This document shows positions 11,803 to 24,623 of a stretch of 64,000 nt of DNA, piece after piece. The stretch's first letter is position 1. Each line of letters begins with the position of its first letter. A model generated the notes under the pieces. The model did no database searches, was not told the origin of the DNA, and saw nothing but the letters and a program-made list of their open reading frames with translations. Source of the DNA: Purshia tridentata (taxonomy: Eukaryota; Streptophyta; Magnoliopsida; Rosales; Rosaceae); the NCBI GenBank assembly GCA_003254885.1, contig QANT01005428.1, positions 28,065 through 92,064 on the forward strand. Reading direction: 5' to 3'. Position numbers and translations under genes: made by a program.

Positions 11803-12907
11803 GGCAGAAACTTTGGTATATGGAGGTGTCAGATAGTAGATACGCTTAACAAGGTTCGGAGCAGGCAAGAAACTCGGACCAAGTTATATAAAGAAATCCA
11901 TTGTAAAGTCTGGGTGACTATTCATGCAATCATTTTGTCTCCTTTTAACGTATTTTTCCGCAAGATTTTGCTTCTTGATTATTACATGTTCAACATGGGT
12001 TTTTTATTATGATTATATGCCAGCTGTCCAAGCTAAGATTTTTTCTTGGTTATATACGTGTTCGATATGGGCCTTGGATGGTAGTGCCAAACTATTTGCA
12101 CCTGTTAGGAAGCCATTAGATGTTTTATATGTTGACTGCAGATTGTTGAGTTGGACCCTCTACCTTAGTATTCAGGTCAAGCCTGATGGATGGACTTATT
12201 AGACCCCCTGACCCTAGTTTCTTTTCCAGTCTTAATTGAAGAAGAAACTCCCAGAAAAGAAAATAACTTCTCATGCTGCAACATAGCCAAACCTGTGGTC
12301 AAATATTGTGGATGATGAGTTCTCGTTAGGCCTATAATCACAATTCAAACTAATCTACCACGAGAGAATGTGCTATCAATAGTTACGACAACAATGTGCT
12401 TTCAATACATACACTCTCCCAACTGTTTTGAATTTATTTGCCTGCGATAAGAACGAGGAGACAAGCTTAAATTGTCAAAATTATATAACAAGCAAAAGAA
12501 CTAGTTGGCAAGGAACAAAACTTAAATGGTAACAAGAGCTTTTTCTTGGTGTCTTAAAATAGTAAAATGTCACTAGCATACAAGGGAGTTCTTATCAATG
12601 CATTACAGTAACAACTACTAAAATATTGTTACAAACAAGGAAATTAAACCCATTAAGGCATGAAATGTCTTTAGAACTTTTCCTGAACTTGCTCATCACT
12701 TTGTACGGATCCTCACATCTTCAGGCCTACAAACAAGAAAGATGGTTTAAAATATGTAAGATTAGTCAGAAAATATAATTTATACTATAGCAATTTGTGC
12801 ACATGAATTGCCATTGCTATTGTAAACATAAACTCAAATGAAAAACAACAAAAGATACTATGAGTATGAGACAATTTTCTAACCTATCTATCATCTCTTG
12901 CCAGCAT
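11803..12907. other. Spacer between the NLR relic and the NLR gene
   Basis: One open stretch (11924-12202, + strand) has no family resemblance and an odd composition; I do not regard it as a gene. The part nearest 12,908 is likely the NLR 3' UTR. Nothing else is recognised. Confidence 0.5.
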
Positions 12908-15900
12908 TTAGTTGTCTGCACATGCTTGGAATCGTTGCTGAAGACTGGTCTTATCTCCATCATCTCCCCACCTAAGAATATTCCACCAACTCAAATCTCC
13001 TCTAATTTCTTTAACAGTTAGTGCATCGCAGGCTCTGAGGGGAAGCTTCTCCAGCTTGGGGCAGTTGCTCACCTCAATCCTCTCCAGAGCAGACCATTCC
13101 ACTGCCCTTGAACAAATAGTTGTTAAACTCTCCATATCCTCGAGTTCTATGGTTTTCAACTTTGGAAGCGTTTCATAGAAATTTATTTTTGAAATAATTT
13201 GATTCATCCTCCTGCAGTCACTTACCTTGATTTCTTCTACGTTTTGAACCAATCGAAGTAAAGCAAAGGATATGAGGTTCTTTAATCTTCCACATCCCAC
13301 CACTTTAATGGTCCTTAATTTGCCAAGGCATCCTCTGGGAATTACCCTGTCCAACGTGGTTTCTAAGTTATTTAGGCGATGGAGAGTTAAACGCTCCACA
13401 TTTGGCAATGTGGTCCTAAAAGTTCTTTCACCAATTAACAAACTAGTTATGCAGTCACAATTTGATATGGCAAGATACCTTAAGTTTGGAAGACCACAAT
13501 CGGCAACTATATCAGATAAACTACTTATACCTCCACATTTGACCAGGTCCAAAGCACTTGCACTGTACAATAACCCCTCGAGGCCTCTTTTCAAGAGGTC
13601 AACCCCTCTAAGGATGACCCTTTTCTTGTCATGTTGCGTCGGTAAATAGCTTGAATCACAGCTCCTTTCACTAATCCGTATGGTGAACTCTTTCAATCTT
13701 CCAAACCAAGAACCAGCAGAGTCTAAGGCAACACAATCAACTGTGTCTAGTCTTATGTGAAGAACTGAAAGTCGCTGCAAGGATAACAATTCATCAAATG
13801 CTGCTCCTTCTACATTATGTTTCACATCCCACTTATAAGCACTGAAAGACATGTCCAAGACCTCAAGACTAGATAATCCTGATATGCTTCCAGCTATGAT
13901 GCTTTCTAAGTGGTGAGTGTGTGACAAGTTTAGATCTCTCAGATGAATTAGCTCTCCCATGTCTTTTGGAAGTTCTCTTATTCGAGTGCCATAGAGATCA
14001 AGCACCTGGAGTTTATGAAGATCTCCAAGTTGGGGTAGATTTTCTAGAAAAGAGCAGTCTCTTAAGAGAAGAGTGTGTATCTCCCTTAGCTGAAGAAGAG
14101 AAGAGGGCAAGGAAGCTATTTGTGTGCTGCTTAAATTCAAGAATCTTATTGCTCTAACTTTCTGAAAGAAACCATCAGGGATTTTATTTAGAGGATTACA
14201 TTGGAGGAACAACACAGTAAGGTTAGAACACCCCAGCAATCGACATGGCAAACTTGTTACCGATTTTTTCATAAATGAAACTCTTCTGAAAGATTTATGC
14301 AGCTTTTCTTGCATTCCTTGCAATGAACTGCTGAAAAACCCGGTTTCTTTCTCATTTGAGGATATCCACATGGCTACTTCCCTCAGTACACTGTGCATCT
14401 TTACAGTTCCAAGACCTTCACCCTGTTCTAACATGCAAGAGTCCTTCAAATATTCAAGTTTTGCAATCCCATCATTGAATGACTCCTCTAAAGTTTGATG
14501 TCCAACAATTAATCCCTCAGCAATCCAGCAATATATTAGTTCCCTTGTATTAATTAAGAAATTTTCTGGGTACAATGAACAAGATAAGAAGCACCACTTT
14601 AAAATCTTACTTGGCAGTGAGTTATAACTCAATTCCAATCGCAGATACACCTTGTCGAAACTCCCATAATGTGGTGCCGAATGCTTCAATTGCCAGAGTG
14701 CATTCTTCCATAGCTGAATCATTGTTTTATCCCTCATGGACTTCCCCATAGTCTCAATTGCCAGAGGTAAGCCACCGCATTCCCTAGCAATATCTCTTGC
14801 TAGATGGTTTATGTCTTCTGACTCCACTATGGTACCAGCCTTTTGTGCAAATAAATTCCAAGCCTCTTCTTCATTCAGAAGTTCCATCTTTATTTCTTTA
14901 TCAGTCATCATTTCCCTACACACAGAAAGAGATCGAGTTGTCAATAGGATCTTACAGTTTGCTTGATCGTCATCACCATCTGGTATCCCCACCATGTCCA
15001 AATCAATTTTCTCCCAAACATCATCAAGAATGAGCAGGAACCTGTTGTAAAAATACCAATGAGCTTTCACAAATTAGGACCAAATGTTGTAACAAATTTT
15101 AACAGTAAAGTAAGATTTAAACAAATAATAGAATCAAAAGGTGGATATGAAATTAACATAAATTTAGCAAGATAGTGTGGAAAAATCAGTCTTGGATCAA
15201 ACAGTTACATAACCTTTTTCCTGACTTTAATGCTCGATGTAGTCTACAAGCCCTACAAGCCATGCTCTCTTCTGCATTCAGTGCTAAATTCAATCTCTCA
15301 GCAACTCGAGATTGAACCTTTTTCATGTCCAAGTCATTGGACACAGGGACCCAGATGACCATATCAAAGAACCTTGAGGCAGAAGACTTAAGCTGATTGT
15401 TCAAGGTTTTTACTAGAGTAGTCTTCCCTGAACCTCCCATTCCATAAACAGCAATACTAGTGATCCCATTATCAACCAAAAATTCCATAAGCTGCTTTAG
15501 CTTCTCTTGTGCTTTCTGACCAACAAGAGATGGGGCTGGAATATGCTCGACAGGTACATCACGAAGCTTCCTATCATACAGCAGAGGTGGAAGATCGAAT
15601 GCTTCACTAATTAGTTGTTTCACTTCCTCGTACTTCTTTGCTGCACGTTTGCTAAGTTGGTATCTCTGGCGCATGTTAGAGTCAAGAACACACCCCTGGC
15701 CATCAGAAGCATCAATGTGACCTGCCTCCAAAAGTGGTTGTGCTTTACATTTGATCTCCGTAACCACAAGTTCGATTTCCTCAACCTTTTTAAGCCACTC
15801 TATAACTCGTCTTGTTGGATACCTCCCTTCTATGTTTTCTATTTCAATATCTTCTGTTATTTCATCCTTTCGAAAAGTGAGCTTTTGCAGTTCCGTCTCC

Positions 15901-16007
15901 AAAGTTTGGATGTTTTTTTGGAAATTTTTCAGAATGGAAAACCGTGAAAACATGGATTTGGTGAAGTATTTACCAATTTCAACAATGAAAGCACCAAAGG
16001 TTTCCAT
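12908..16007 (-). CDS. CC-NB-LRR disease-resistance protein, RPS2/RPS5-like, with MHS in place of MHD
   Basis: Two exons (16007-15214 and 15041-12908), joined in phase as GK-R-FLLILDDVW, encode 975 aa. This is an intracellular immune receptor. Order seen: N-terminal coiled coil with METFGAFIVEIGKYF and a WLKKVEEIE segment (about 1-135); P-loop GMGGSGKT (189-196); RNBS-A FFDMVIWVPVS; kinase-2 FLLILDDVWE (266-275) with the CNL-typical tryptophan; RNBS-B CKILLTTRS; GLPL (355-358); RNBS-D CFLSCSLYP. The MHD motif reads MHS (480-482; Ser codon at 14392-14390). About 490 residues of irregular leucine-rich repeats follow. The nucleotide-binding motifs are intact, so the gene looks functional apart from the MHD change, which in other NLRs can alter ADP/ATP switching. 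No TIR or integrated domain is seen. The intron falls between P-loop and kinase-2. Confidence 0.92.
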
Positions 16008-18883
16008 GGTTCACAATTTGGCTTCAAAGGGAGCTAAGGCCAAGGAATGGGGTGGGAGTAACCAAGTAATTGTACTTCGCCAGTGGAGCTATGAGTTCAG
16101 TTTGGGATTACACTTTAATAGTTATTTATCATATGCTTTTATAGACTCTTTTTTTTAGCCAGAAGCTATTACGGTCTTAGAATCCAAGAATGAGCAAAGT
16201 AAACGTAATTAAATTTATCGATGGACCATTGGAGAGACAGAGAGAGAAGAAACAAGAACAAGAGCAGAAAATTAATATTTTATCACATCTAACGTGAAGT
16301 TCCAAAAACATGGAAGGTGCCATTAAATTTCCTAGTCTATCAGCTTCATTAACCCGTCCTTAGTTCTACACTCCAATTTGTGAAGGAGGTCTTTGATTTA
16401 CACAACCCCTGCTGGCTCTTGGATTAACACCAGAATAATGCGAAGAATGTAGTGACACATTCCTCATGTAATTGACTATTATATTATCCTGGTCCAATTG
16501 AAATGCAGTAAATGAGTCCTTGTTACTTCCAAGAACATACTACAAAGATGTGATATCTGATGCGACTTTCCGAGATTTTTCGCAAAATCATCATCAACAA
16601 CAAAGCATTAAAATGGGGCATGTGCATCACAAGTACTTCTAATAAGTATACCAAATTTTCCAGGTTTATGTCAGATTCCTCATATTTCTGAATTTAAAAT
16701 AGAAGCTACGAAATACAAAGTGACACTAGTCTAAGGGTATATATGCATACTTTTCTTGGATATCATGCAAAATAGTAGAAACTTAAAGGAGCCACCAGAA
16801 AACAATGTGATAGCACCAGTAAACTGCTATCACTTTGTTGAAAGGTGAATTATTTGCAAAGAGGGTTATCCTTTTTTTTTTTTTTGGTTAGAAATACTAT
16901 TACTGCTAAAGACACCAAACAAACATGGTTTCTCTGTTTATGTTTTCATGAACCACATAGAAATGTAAGACTACTGCATATTCTAATTACTAAAAAGAAG
17001 ATAGAGATACCATCTGGGTCTTCTACATTTACCCATATATATATGAAACTTGAATTGGGAGTCATTCATACTCATAAATAGCTAGAGAGAGAGAGAGTGA
17101 GATAACTGAGCCTGTGCACCAATGTAAAGTGAGAGGTAGGTGGAGGACATCCCTTGATGGGTTTGGTCATGTCCATGCTAAAACAACATGTCGTTTGTAA
17201 CCCCAACAATAGCATATTATTTTGCAGCAGCTAGCAGTCTTCCTTTTGCTGACCACCACCAAATTTCTTTGTCGTTTTTTCTTTTTCTTTTTGCTGGTAC
17301 GATTCAGTGTCGTTGAATAAGATGGGAAGTTATAAGGTCCCTCTCAAAAGAGCACGCGAGAAGCATGTTGAAAGTTGAAACATTGGAATTTACTTATTAA
17401 GTAAAATGGTAAAAACAAAAAAAAAATATAAAAAATAAATAATGAAGTAAAATTACTTGGGGATTGGCCCAATACTGCAGACAGCCCAATTTGGGAGTGG
17501 CCCATAGATGACCCAATTATTTTGGTATCTGTGATATTTTCTTTCGGGCAAGACTTGCATGGGTAAAATGTATACAATTGTGATAGAAAATTTTTTGTCA
17601 TTTTATTCTTCATTTTTTATTAGAAGATGATAGATATTAAAACGGTCTTTATCACCTTTTGTGTCTATCTCTCACATTGTTGGTGTCTATCTCTTTAATC
17701 ACTTACTAGGATAACAAAATGAGAGAGATAAATATATAAAATGTAACTATTCTTGATAAGCAAGTTTCAAAAAAAAAAAATTGAAAGAGTAGAGGATAGC
17801 AATGGCACTGGTAGGTAAGGCAAAGTGGGCTTGCAAGTGATCTACTTGATTACAAGTAGGAGACCTATAATGAAACACAATGACCTGAAGATCACAAGCC
17901 TCATCCACAATGCAGTGCATTAGGCACTCTTTAGCTAGAAGAGCTGGAATACTGCCTTCTATCTAGTTCCTCATGTGCATCTATCTCTATAATGCATTGT
18001 GAGAAACCCTAATAATTAGCGAATTTCAGCTGCAATAAAGATTGTCATCACTTCAAAACTTTGAGAAGAGGGCCTAAAACTTGTGTGGCTTGAACACCAT
18101 CAAATCAAATTCATTTATAACACCACCTTATTAGGGATGCTTGTTGGTTCCACAATGTTAAATGGTGGTCAAAGTTAATCTCAATTATTATCAACCAGTT
18201 TACATAATTTTAGTTCAATCCAACTTTATCCTAAATTAGAGTCTAGTTCAATAAGTGAAATTAGATTGAGTGATCAAAGCTTTTTTATGACAAAGTTGAA
18301 ACGTAAAAGACTTACCATTAAATCAACTCCAATCACTGATTTATGCCTTGAATATGACTATGTCCAAAAATAACAGCACAAATTAATTGGTAGATTTTAG
18401 GGAGAAAAACTTCACATAAAAAGAAGAGAAGTGTTATGAGTGATTTTTTTCTATCAGTGTTTGATTAACTACGGATTAACTTTATAGGATGTCACACCTA
18501 ATGCCATTGCATAGTCTTTGTGAAAGGAGCGAATAAATGCCATATATAATTTTGGCAATAAAAGGTCCTATTTCTTCTTCTTCTTCTTCCCCTTTTTTTT
18601 TTGCCTTCCTACAACCCATTACAATTAATTCACAAGCCAAAACCTATTTAACTCAAGACTAGTAAAGACTGAACCTCTCCCTCTTTAATTTTGGTAGAAA
18701 ATAGAATCAGAGGTTCCTGAAATTTCACTCCAACAACCAAGCCCAAAGATAGAGAGTCATTTTCCATGTAGAAACTCTGTCAAAGATACATAGTCCATTC
18801 CAAATTATTTGTGGGCTACTAAGAACCTCATGTGGAGGCAAAGCCAAGCAAACACCAAACAAAACAACCCCCCTCACATTTAA
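16008..18883. other. Divergent spacer between the NLR and GAUT12
   Basis: This contains the NLR promoter on the left and distal GAUT12 promoter on the right. It is AT-rich with short homopolymers, a GA-rich patch near 17,085 and a CTT-rich patch near 18,575. Small open frames here have no recognisable content. An ACCAAAC heptamer at 18854-18860 fits the secondary-wall MYB element consensus, but a 7-mer is weak evidence. Confidence 0.4.
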
Positions 18884-18890
18884 TATATAA
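18884..18890 (+). promoter_or_regulatory. Probable TATA box of GAUT12
   Basis: TATATAA at 18884-18890 is followed 25-45 bases later by a pyrimidine-rich TCTCTTCTCCCTC tract, a usual plant start context. It would give a 5' leader of about 400 bases before the ATG at 19316. This is inferred from motif and spacing. Confidence 0.4.
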
Positions 18891-19315
18891 TAATATTTGT
18901 TTTTATCTTTTAGATTTTCTCTTCTCCCTCAACTTCCCTCCTTCAAACCCAAGCCAAACCCCAAGCCAGAAAGCAAACATCAGTCCCATGTCTCTTTCTC
19001 CTTAACAACCCCTCTTCAACCCATCTCTAATTTATAATATAGAAGTACTCCCTAAACCTTGATATTCCTATAGCCAACAAACTAAGCAAGGTTAGGTAAC
19101 AGATAGCAACCTTAGTAAGCACCATCAAAACCTTCCTTTTGAACAGCATTCCCCCCACATGGGTTTTTGCAATTCCAATACTTCTTGGTTCTTGTTTGGG
19201 TGAATTTGCTTGCTTGTTTGCTGCTGCTGCCACACACCAAAAACAACAAGCTAGAAAATATAAAACTCTGGCTGGGTTTGGATCATTTTGGTGTGTGTAC
19301 TATTTTGTTGGCAAA

Positions 19316-22300
19316 ATGCAGCTTCACATATCACCCAGTCTGAGGCATGTGACTGTGCTTCAAGGGAAAGGAGTCAGAGAATTCATCAAAGTGAAAGTTG
19401 GGTCCAGGAGGCTTTCATATCGGATGCTCTTCTATTCTATTCTTTTCTTCACATTTCTTCTCAGGTTTGTGTTTGTGTTGACAGCAGTGGACACCATTGA
19501 TGGAGAAAGCAAGTGCTCCACCATAGGTATGTATGTTCCTGTTAAGCCATTCTATCTAATATTTCATCCCCCGCACACACACACAAAAAAGAATGTGGGT
19601 AGCATTGTTTTCAGGGATTCAGAAGAATGCATGTGGTTTTGCAAGGAATGTCATGTCAATCTACCCAAACTTCAAATTCCAATATCATTGTTGAGTTTTT
19701 TGTTTTTCAAAAAGGGTATATAGTAGGTAGATTTTAATGCATGCCTGATCCAAAATAAAAGTATAACAAAATAACATATAATTTTAATGGAATCTGACAT
19801 GTTAAGATTGTCATATGGTTTATATTGATAATTTATAATTGTATAACATGTCGAATATATGATAAAACAACATTTAATAGACTGTACATATCTGGCTAGA
19901 AAAACTTGGTTGTTTTACAGATAAAAACAAAAAAAGTAGTTCTTATGCAAAAAGGAAAAGAACAAGAATTGTAAGTATTAAGATAAGTGGGACTTATCTA
20001 TAGTTCATCAATAAAGTTTAAAAAATAGCGTTCAAAGTATATAGTTATTATCTAGGTTTCATATAAAACATGTCTTTTGTGCCTCGAAAATATCAACTAC
20101 TGCAGGCTAATATTAACATAATTAAATGTTGATATTTGATCAACCATTGGACTCTTCATTTATTTAGTAATTCTTTGGCAACACAAATATGATCTACTAG
20201 GAAAATTGGTAAACAAATATTCTAACAACTATAAGTACAAGAGGAACTTATAAAAATTACCCTTTTTCTTTTTTCTTCTTTATGGAATCCAATTCATGTG
20301 CTATCCTATCCACTGAATTATGCCAATTAAATAAAAAGGTTTGAGATATACGTGAAATATGTGGTAGGTGAAGTTACATAAGCACCCCTTAAGGTCCTAA
20401 TTATTTAAAATTGGATTTGTCAAAGGCTCTCAAAGCTCCTTTCAGAACATAAAGGTGCTGATTGAAACTGTAATTCTCTGCAACATCATAAATTATCCCA
20501 CATGCACTAATTTCATTATGAATGTTTGATTTTGATATATCTATAACCAAGTAATTTATACATGAATGTGTGTCCTGATGTCAAAGGCTCTCAAAGCTCC
20601 TTTCAGAACATAAAGGTGCTGATTGAAACTGTAATTCTCTGCAACATCATAAATTATCCCACATGCACTAATTTATCTATGAATGTTTGATTTTGATATA
20701 TCTATAACCAAGTAATTTATACATGAATGTGTGTCCTGATAAAAAAAGTAGTGAGTCAACTTGCTTGATGTAGGCTTGCTCCTCTTAATTTAAGTTTTTT
20801 TGATTAATAACAAGAATACTATTATAAAGTGTCTTTTCTTTCTATTCATAACAATAATATTGATTTGAAGCGAGTCAAAAAACAAAAATGGTTGGATGTA
20901 GGATTTGCCTTCTTTCATTTAATTTGTTAATCAATAACAATAATACTGATCTGAAGTGTCTTTTATTTCTATTTATAACAATAATACTGATGATTTGAAG
21001 TGTGTCAACTTGCTCAATGTACCTATCAAAAAAGCTTGCTCCCATTTCTATTATTTTCTCACTTTTAAATTGTTTAATTATTTTACATAATAATTCATGT
21101 ATAATTGGTGCAACACAAGAGAGTGAGAAAGGTGAAAGAAAAAAGAATACTAATGATTATTATTTATAATGATAATAACAATAATAATATCTTTAATTAA
21201 ACGCATTTTTATAGGTATTTTAAGTTCTAATATTTGTTTTAATGGTAGGTTGCTTGGGGAAAAGACTAGGACCAAGGATTTTGGGAAGAAGGCTTGAATC
21301 AAGTGTAATCTCCTAATCCGTACTTATGGTTAATGATATTATTTAATTACAATTCTTCTTTTTTTTGGTTTTCTATTGGAAAAATGTAAGGTACTCATAC
21401 AAGTTTTTTCCCTAATTAAAATTATTTTTAATTTCTGAAAGGTCCCTGAAGTGATATACCAAGTATTAGAAGAACCCATTGGCAAAGATGAATTACAAGG
21501 AAGATCTGATATTCCTCAGTCCCTAGATGAGTTTATGGCTGAGATAAGGGAAGGCAAAACAGACGCAAGGACCTTTGCTGTCAAGCTCAGAGCTATGGTA
21601 CTGCCTTTCAATATATTTTTCATTGAAAACTAATTATTGCCACCTTTAAGAAATTGGAGGGGCATCACGTTTTAGGTTTCTTGATAAGAAAACTAACATA
21701 TTTTGAACTTGAAATATTACGATGTGGTCAATATGTGAGTTAAAATATGAGTCGAGATTTCATATTCCCATCTTAACTCACATCTCGACTCGACCTTAAC
21801 TATAGCAAAACTTTGATAGAGTCTAAAACATGCTACTTCTCTAAATTAAATAAAAATAGCTAGTTTTCTAATCGATGTTTCTAAGCAATTTATTTTTGAA
21901 AAAACCCTCCTGTTTTCTATTTTTGCAAGAGTAGCTTGAGATATAAGACAATGGGCATATTTCAGGTCACACTTCTACAGCAAAGAACCAGAAATGCCAA
22001 AATCCAAGAATACTTGTATCGGCATGTAGCATCAAGCAGCATACCTAAACAGCTTCACTGCCTAGCCCTGAGGTTAGCCAATGAGCATGCCACCAATGCA
22101 GCTGCTCGCCTCCAGCTCCCTTCTGCTGAACTCGTCCCTGCCCTTGTTGACAACTCCTACTTCCACTTTGTCCTCGCCTCAGACAATGTGCTTGCCGCCT
22201 CTGTCGTTGCCACTTCCCTTGTCCGCAACTCATTGCGTCCTCACAAAGTTGTCCTCCACATAATCACAGATAGAAAGACATACTATCCCATGCAGGCATG

Positions 22301-22640
22301 GTTTTCTTTGCATCCCTTATCACCTGCAATAATTGAGGTCAAGGCATTGCACCATTTTGATTGGTTTACAAAGGGGAAGGTGCCAGTGATGGAAGCAATG
22401 GAGAAAGACCAAAGGGTGAGATCACAGTTCAGAGGAGGGTCATCAGCCATTGTGGCAAATAATACTGAGAAGCCTAATGTTATTGCAGCAAAGTTGCAAG
22501 CACTTAGTCCCAAGTATAACTCAGTGATGAATCATATCAGAATACATCTACCAGAGGTAGCATGCTTAACCATGGATTAATAGCATTCAAGATTACTCAA
22601 AATGTTTCCATAAGCCTACTTTGCCAAGACTAATGCCCAG

Positions 22641-22689
<49 letters not shown>

Positions 22690-23539
22690 AGGGAGAAAAT
22701 TAATTTCTTCTTAGAGTTATTGTGATTTTCTCTGCAGTTTGTGCTAATTCATGCTTAATCTCTACTATGCAGATGTTTCCTAGTCTAAACAAGATAGTGT
22801 TCTTGGATGATGACATAGTAGTTCAAACGGATCTTTCACCACTGTGGGATATCGACATGAATGGAAAGGTCAATGGAGCGGTTGAAACATGCAGGGGAGA
22901 AGATAACTTTGTGATGTCAAAGTGGTTTAAGAGTTATCTGAACTTCTCTCACCCTCTGATATCGAAGAATTTCGATCCCAATACATGCGCATGGGCTTAT
23001 GGCATGAACATTTTTGATCTAGAGGCTTGGAGGAAAACCAACATAAGCCTTAAATACCACTATTGGGTTGAACAGGTCAGCTCTGTCATGCATCATACTA
23101 AGAGAAAGAAGAACAAAATAACTTTTCCCAAAATAACATTTGTTTAAGATTTCACCTTATTTTTGGGCCTGGAAGATTTCACCTTTTAATTCTTAAGAAA
23201 ATGTGTTACTATATTTCTAAAATCTTCTAATTATTCGGTATTATCTTTATGCAGAACTTGAAATCAGACCTGAGCTTGTGGCAGCTAGGAACATTACCCC
23301 CTGGCCTAATAGCATTCCACGGTCAAGTCCAAGTTATTGATCCTTTCTGGCACATGTTGGGACTGGGATATCAGGAAAACACAAGTTCTGCTGATGTTAA
23401 GAGTGCCGGTGTCATCCATTTCAATGGGAGAGCAAAGCCTTGGCTAGAGATTGCATTTCCTAAACTTCAGCCATTTTGGGCAAAATATGTCAACTTCTCA
23501 GATAAATTCATCAAGAGCTGTCATATTAGGGCATCTTAG
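19316..23539 (+). CDS. GAUT12: Galacturonosyltransferase 12 (IRX8), GT8 family
   Basis: Six exons (19316-19526, 21249-21304, 21442-21597, 21966-22556, 22773-23075, 23255-23539) encode 533 aa; the Arabidopsis protein is about 535. It is a Golgi type II membrane GT8 protein needed for xylan and pectin deposition in secondary walls. Seen: the GAUT12 N-terminus MQLHISPSLRHVTVLQGKG; one membrane anchor (about 36-58); a stem; LASDNVLAASVV; the metal-binding DDD at 350-352 in VFLDDDIVVQTD; GQVQVIDPFWHMLGLGYQ; HFNGRAKPW; and the end FIKSCHIRAS. The small second exon (18 codons, CLGKRLGP..) is needed to keep phase. No in-frame ATG lies upstream. Intron 1 carries a 161-bp tandem duplication and intron 4 a 46-base A run. 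It is convergent with the DUF1995 gene. Confidence 0.96.
20419..20740. repeat. GAUT12: Tandem duplication, 2 x 161 bp, in GAUT12 intron 1
   Basis: Copy 1 (20419-20579) and copy 2 (20580-20740) are directly adjacent and identical by eye except for a few bases (ATTTCATTATG versus ATTTATCTATG). Near-identity in an otherwise drifting intron indicates a recent event. No coding or splice site is affected. Confidence 0.92.
22641..22686 (+). repeat. Run of 46 adenines in GAUT12 intron 4
   Basis: An uninterrupted A46 run lies between exons 4 and 5, followed by GAGAGGGAG. It could be a poly(A) scar of a short retroposed insert, a slippage-expanded A run, or partly an assembly artefact; runs this long are error-prone in sequencing. 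I see no clear SINE body or target-site repeat beside it. Confidence 0.8.
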
Positions 23540-24623
23540 GTTGGATTTTGAGAGGTATATGTCGACAATATTGATGATAAAGAGTGTATATGAGGAAAAG
23601 AAAAAAGAGAAAGAGTTCTTCCCAAATTCAAGGCTTTCATACTGAATGCAAGATGAAATCAGCACCAGGCTTCTGATTTGCAGAACTCTCTTCCCTCGGT
23701 GGAAATTCCTTAACTGTCTTTCTGTGTTCCTTTTTTCTGTTCTTTTCTCTTTCACAACCATAAATTTTTGTTATAAGTGATAGCAATATGTTAGTATGCA
23801 GTACATGCAATAAAATGCAAGACCACATACTTATAAGACTCACTGAAAATACAAGCTCAAGAGTATTAGGATGTAAACAAATCTAAAATTCAAAGTTACC
23901 AAATAAGGACAGATTATAGGACACATGAAATAAAGAGAGCAAATTTTTTACAGTATTTAGGAAAATAATGATATGTAAGTGCAGGGCAGGCCAGAAATTA
24001 TGGAGGAACTTTGGTTCCAACAGTTAGAAACAGCACTGAAAGGATCAGCTATACGTAGTCACTATGAATTGCTTAGACTACACACAACAAGCTCTTAAAA
24101 GTGATGGCAGGGAGGATAGCATTAGGATTCAGGTTTTCCTGGTTACTAACTTACTACTAAAATCATAGAAATCATAGCTATTTGGGCCACTAATGACTCT
24201 CAGGACTCTTCGGTGAGAAATGCCAGCAAACAAAACTGCATTATAAGAACTACCAACTTTGAAAGTCCTTGTGCATGGAAAATCGCCTCTGGTTTACATT
24301 GAAAATCATTCTCAAGCTAGTTTAATGACATGTATAATAAATATAGTCAACCTTAATTTCCAATTGAAAAAGACAAAGAAGCTATAATAATCTATTTTAG
24401 AAATGCAATATGGTTTAATGAAGAAATAAAGAGCAATCTAAATTTGTTCCTTGTAATCAATAAAAGAGTCAATGCAGAACAAGCTCAGGAGATGTAACAG
24501 TCACAAGTGGGTAAGAATGCAATAGCATTCATTCACACAATTCAACATACAGCTTCTAAAGTAAAGAATTTAATGCAGAAAAACAAAAATTAAAGATTAT
24601 ACAAAACAGTCATTCAACGACAC
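23540..24623. other. Convergent spacer between GAUT12 and the DUF1995 gene
   Basis: This holds the GAUT12 3' UTR and the DUF1995 3' UTR on the opposite strand, with AATAAA-like hexamers near 23,809 (+) and 24,357 (-). No further gene is seen. Confidence 0.5.

Noticed and set aside
11924-12202. 92-codon plus-strand frame in the NLR spacer
   Set aside because: It has no family resemblance, is rich in Trp, Tyr and Phe from AT-rich codons, and lacks any neighbouring exon or start context.
13272-13649. 125-codon plus-strand frame opposite the NLR leucine-rich repeats
   Set aside because: It is the antisense shadow of the LRR exon; the minus strand carries the clear protein.
15615-16158. Overlapping 110- and 135-codon plus-strand frames
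   Set aside because: Shadows of the NLR coiled-coil/NB-ARC exon, without domains of their own.
19139-19315. In-frame N-terminal extension of GAUT12
   Set aside because: The extension begins at a TTG, not an ATG, and homologues start at MQLHISPSLRH.
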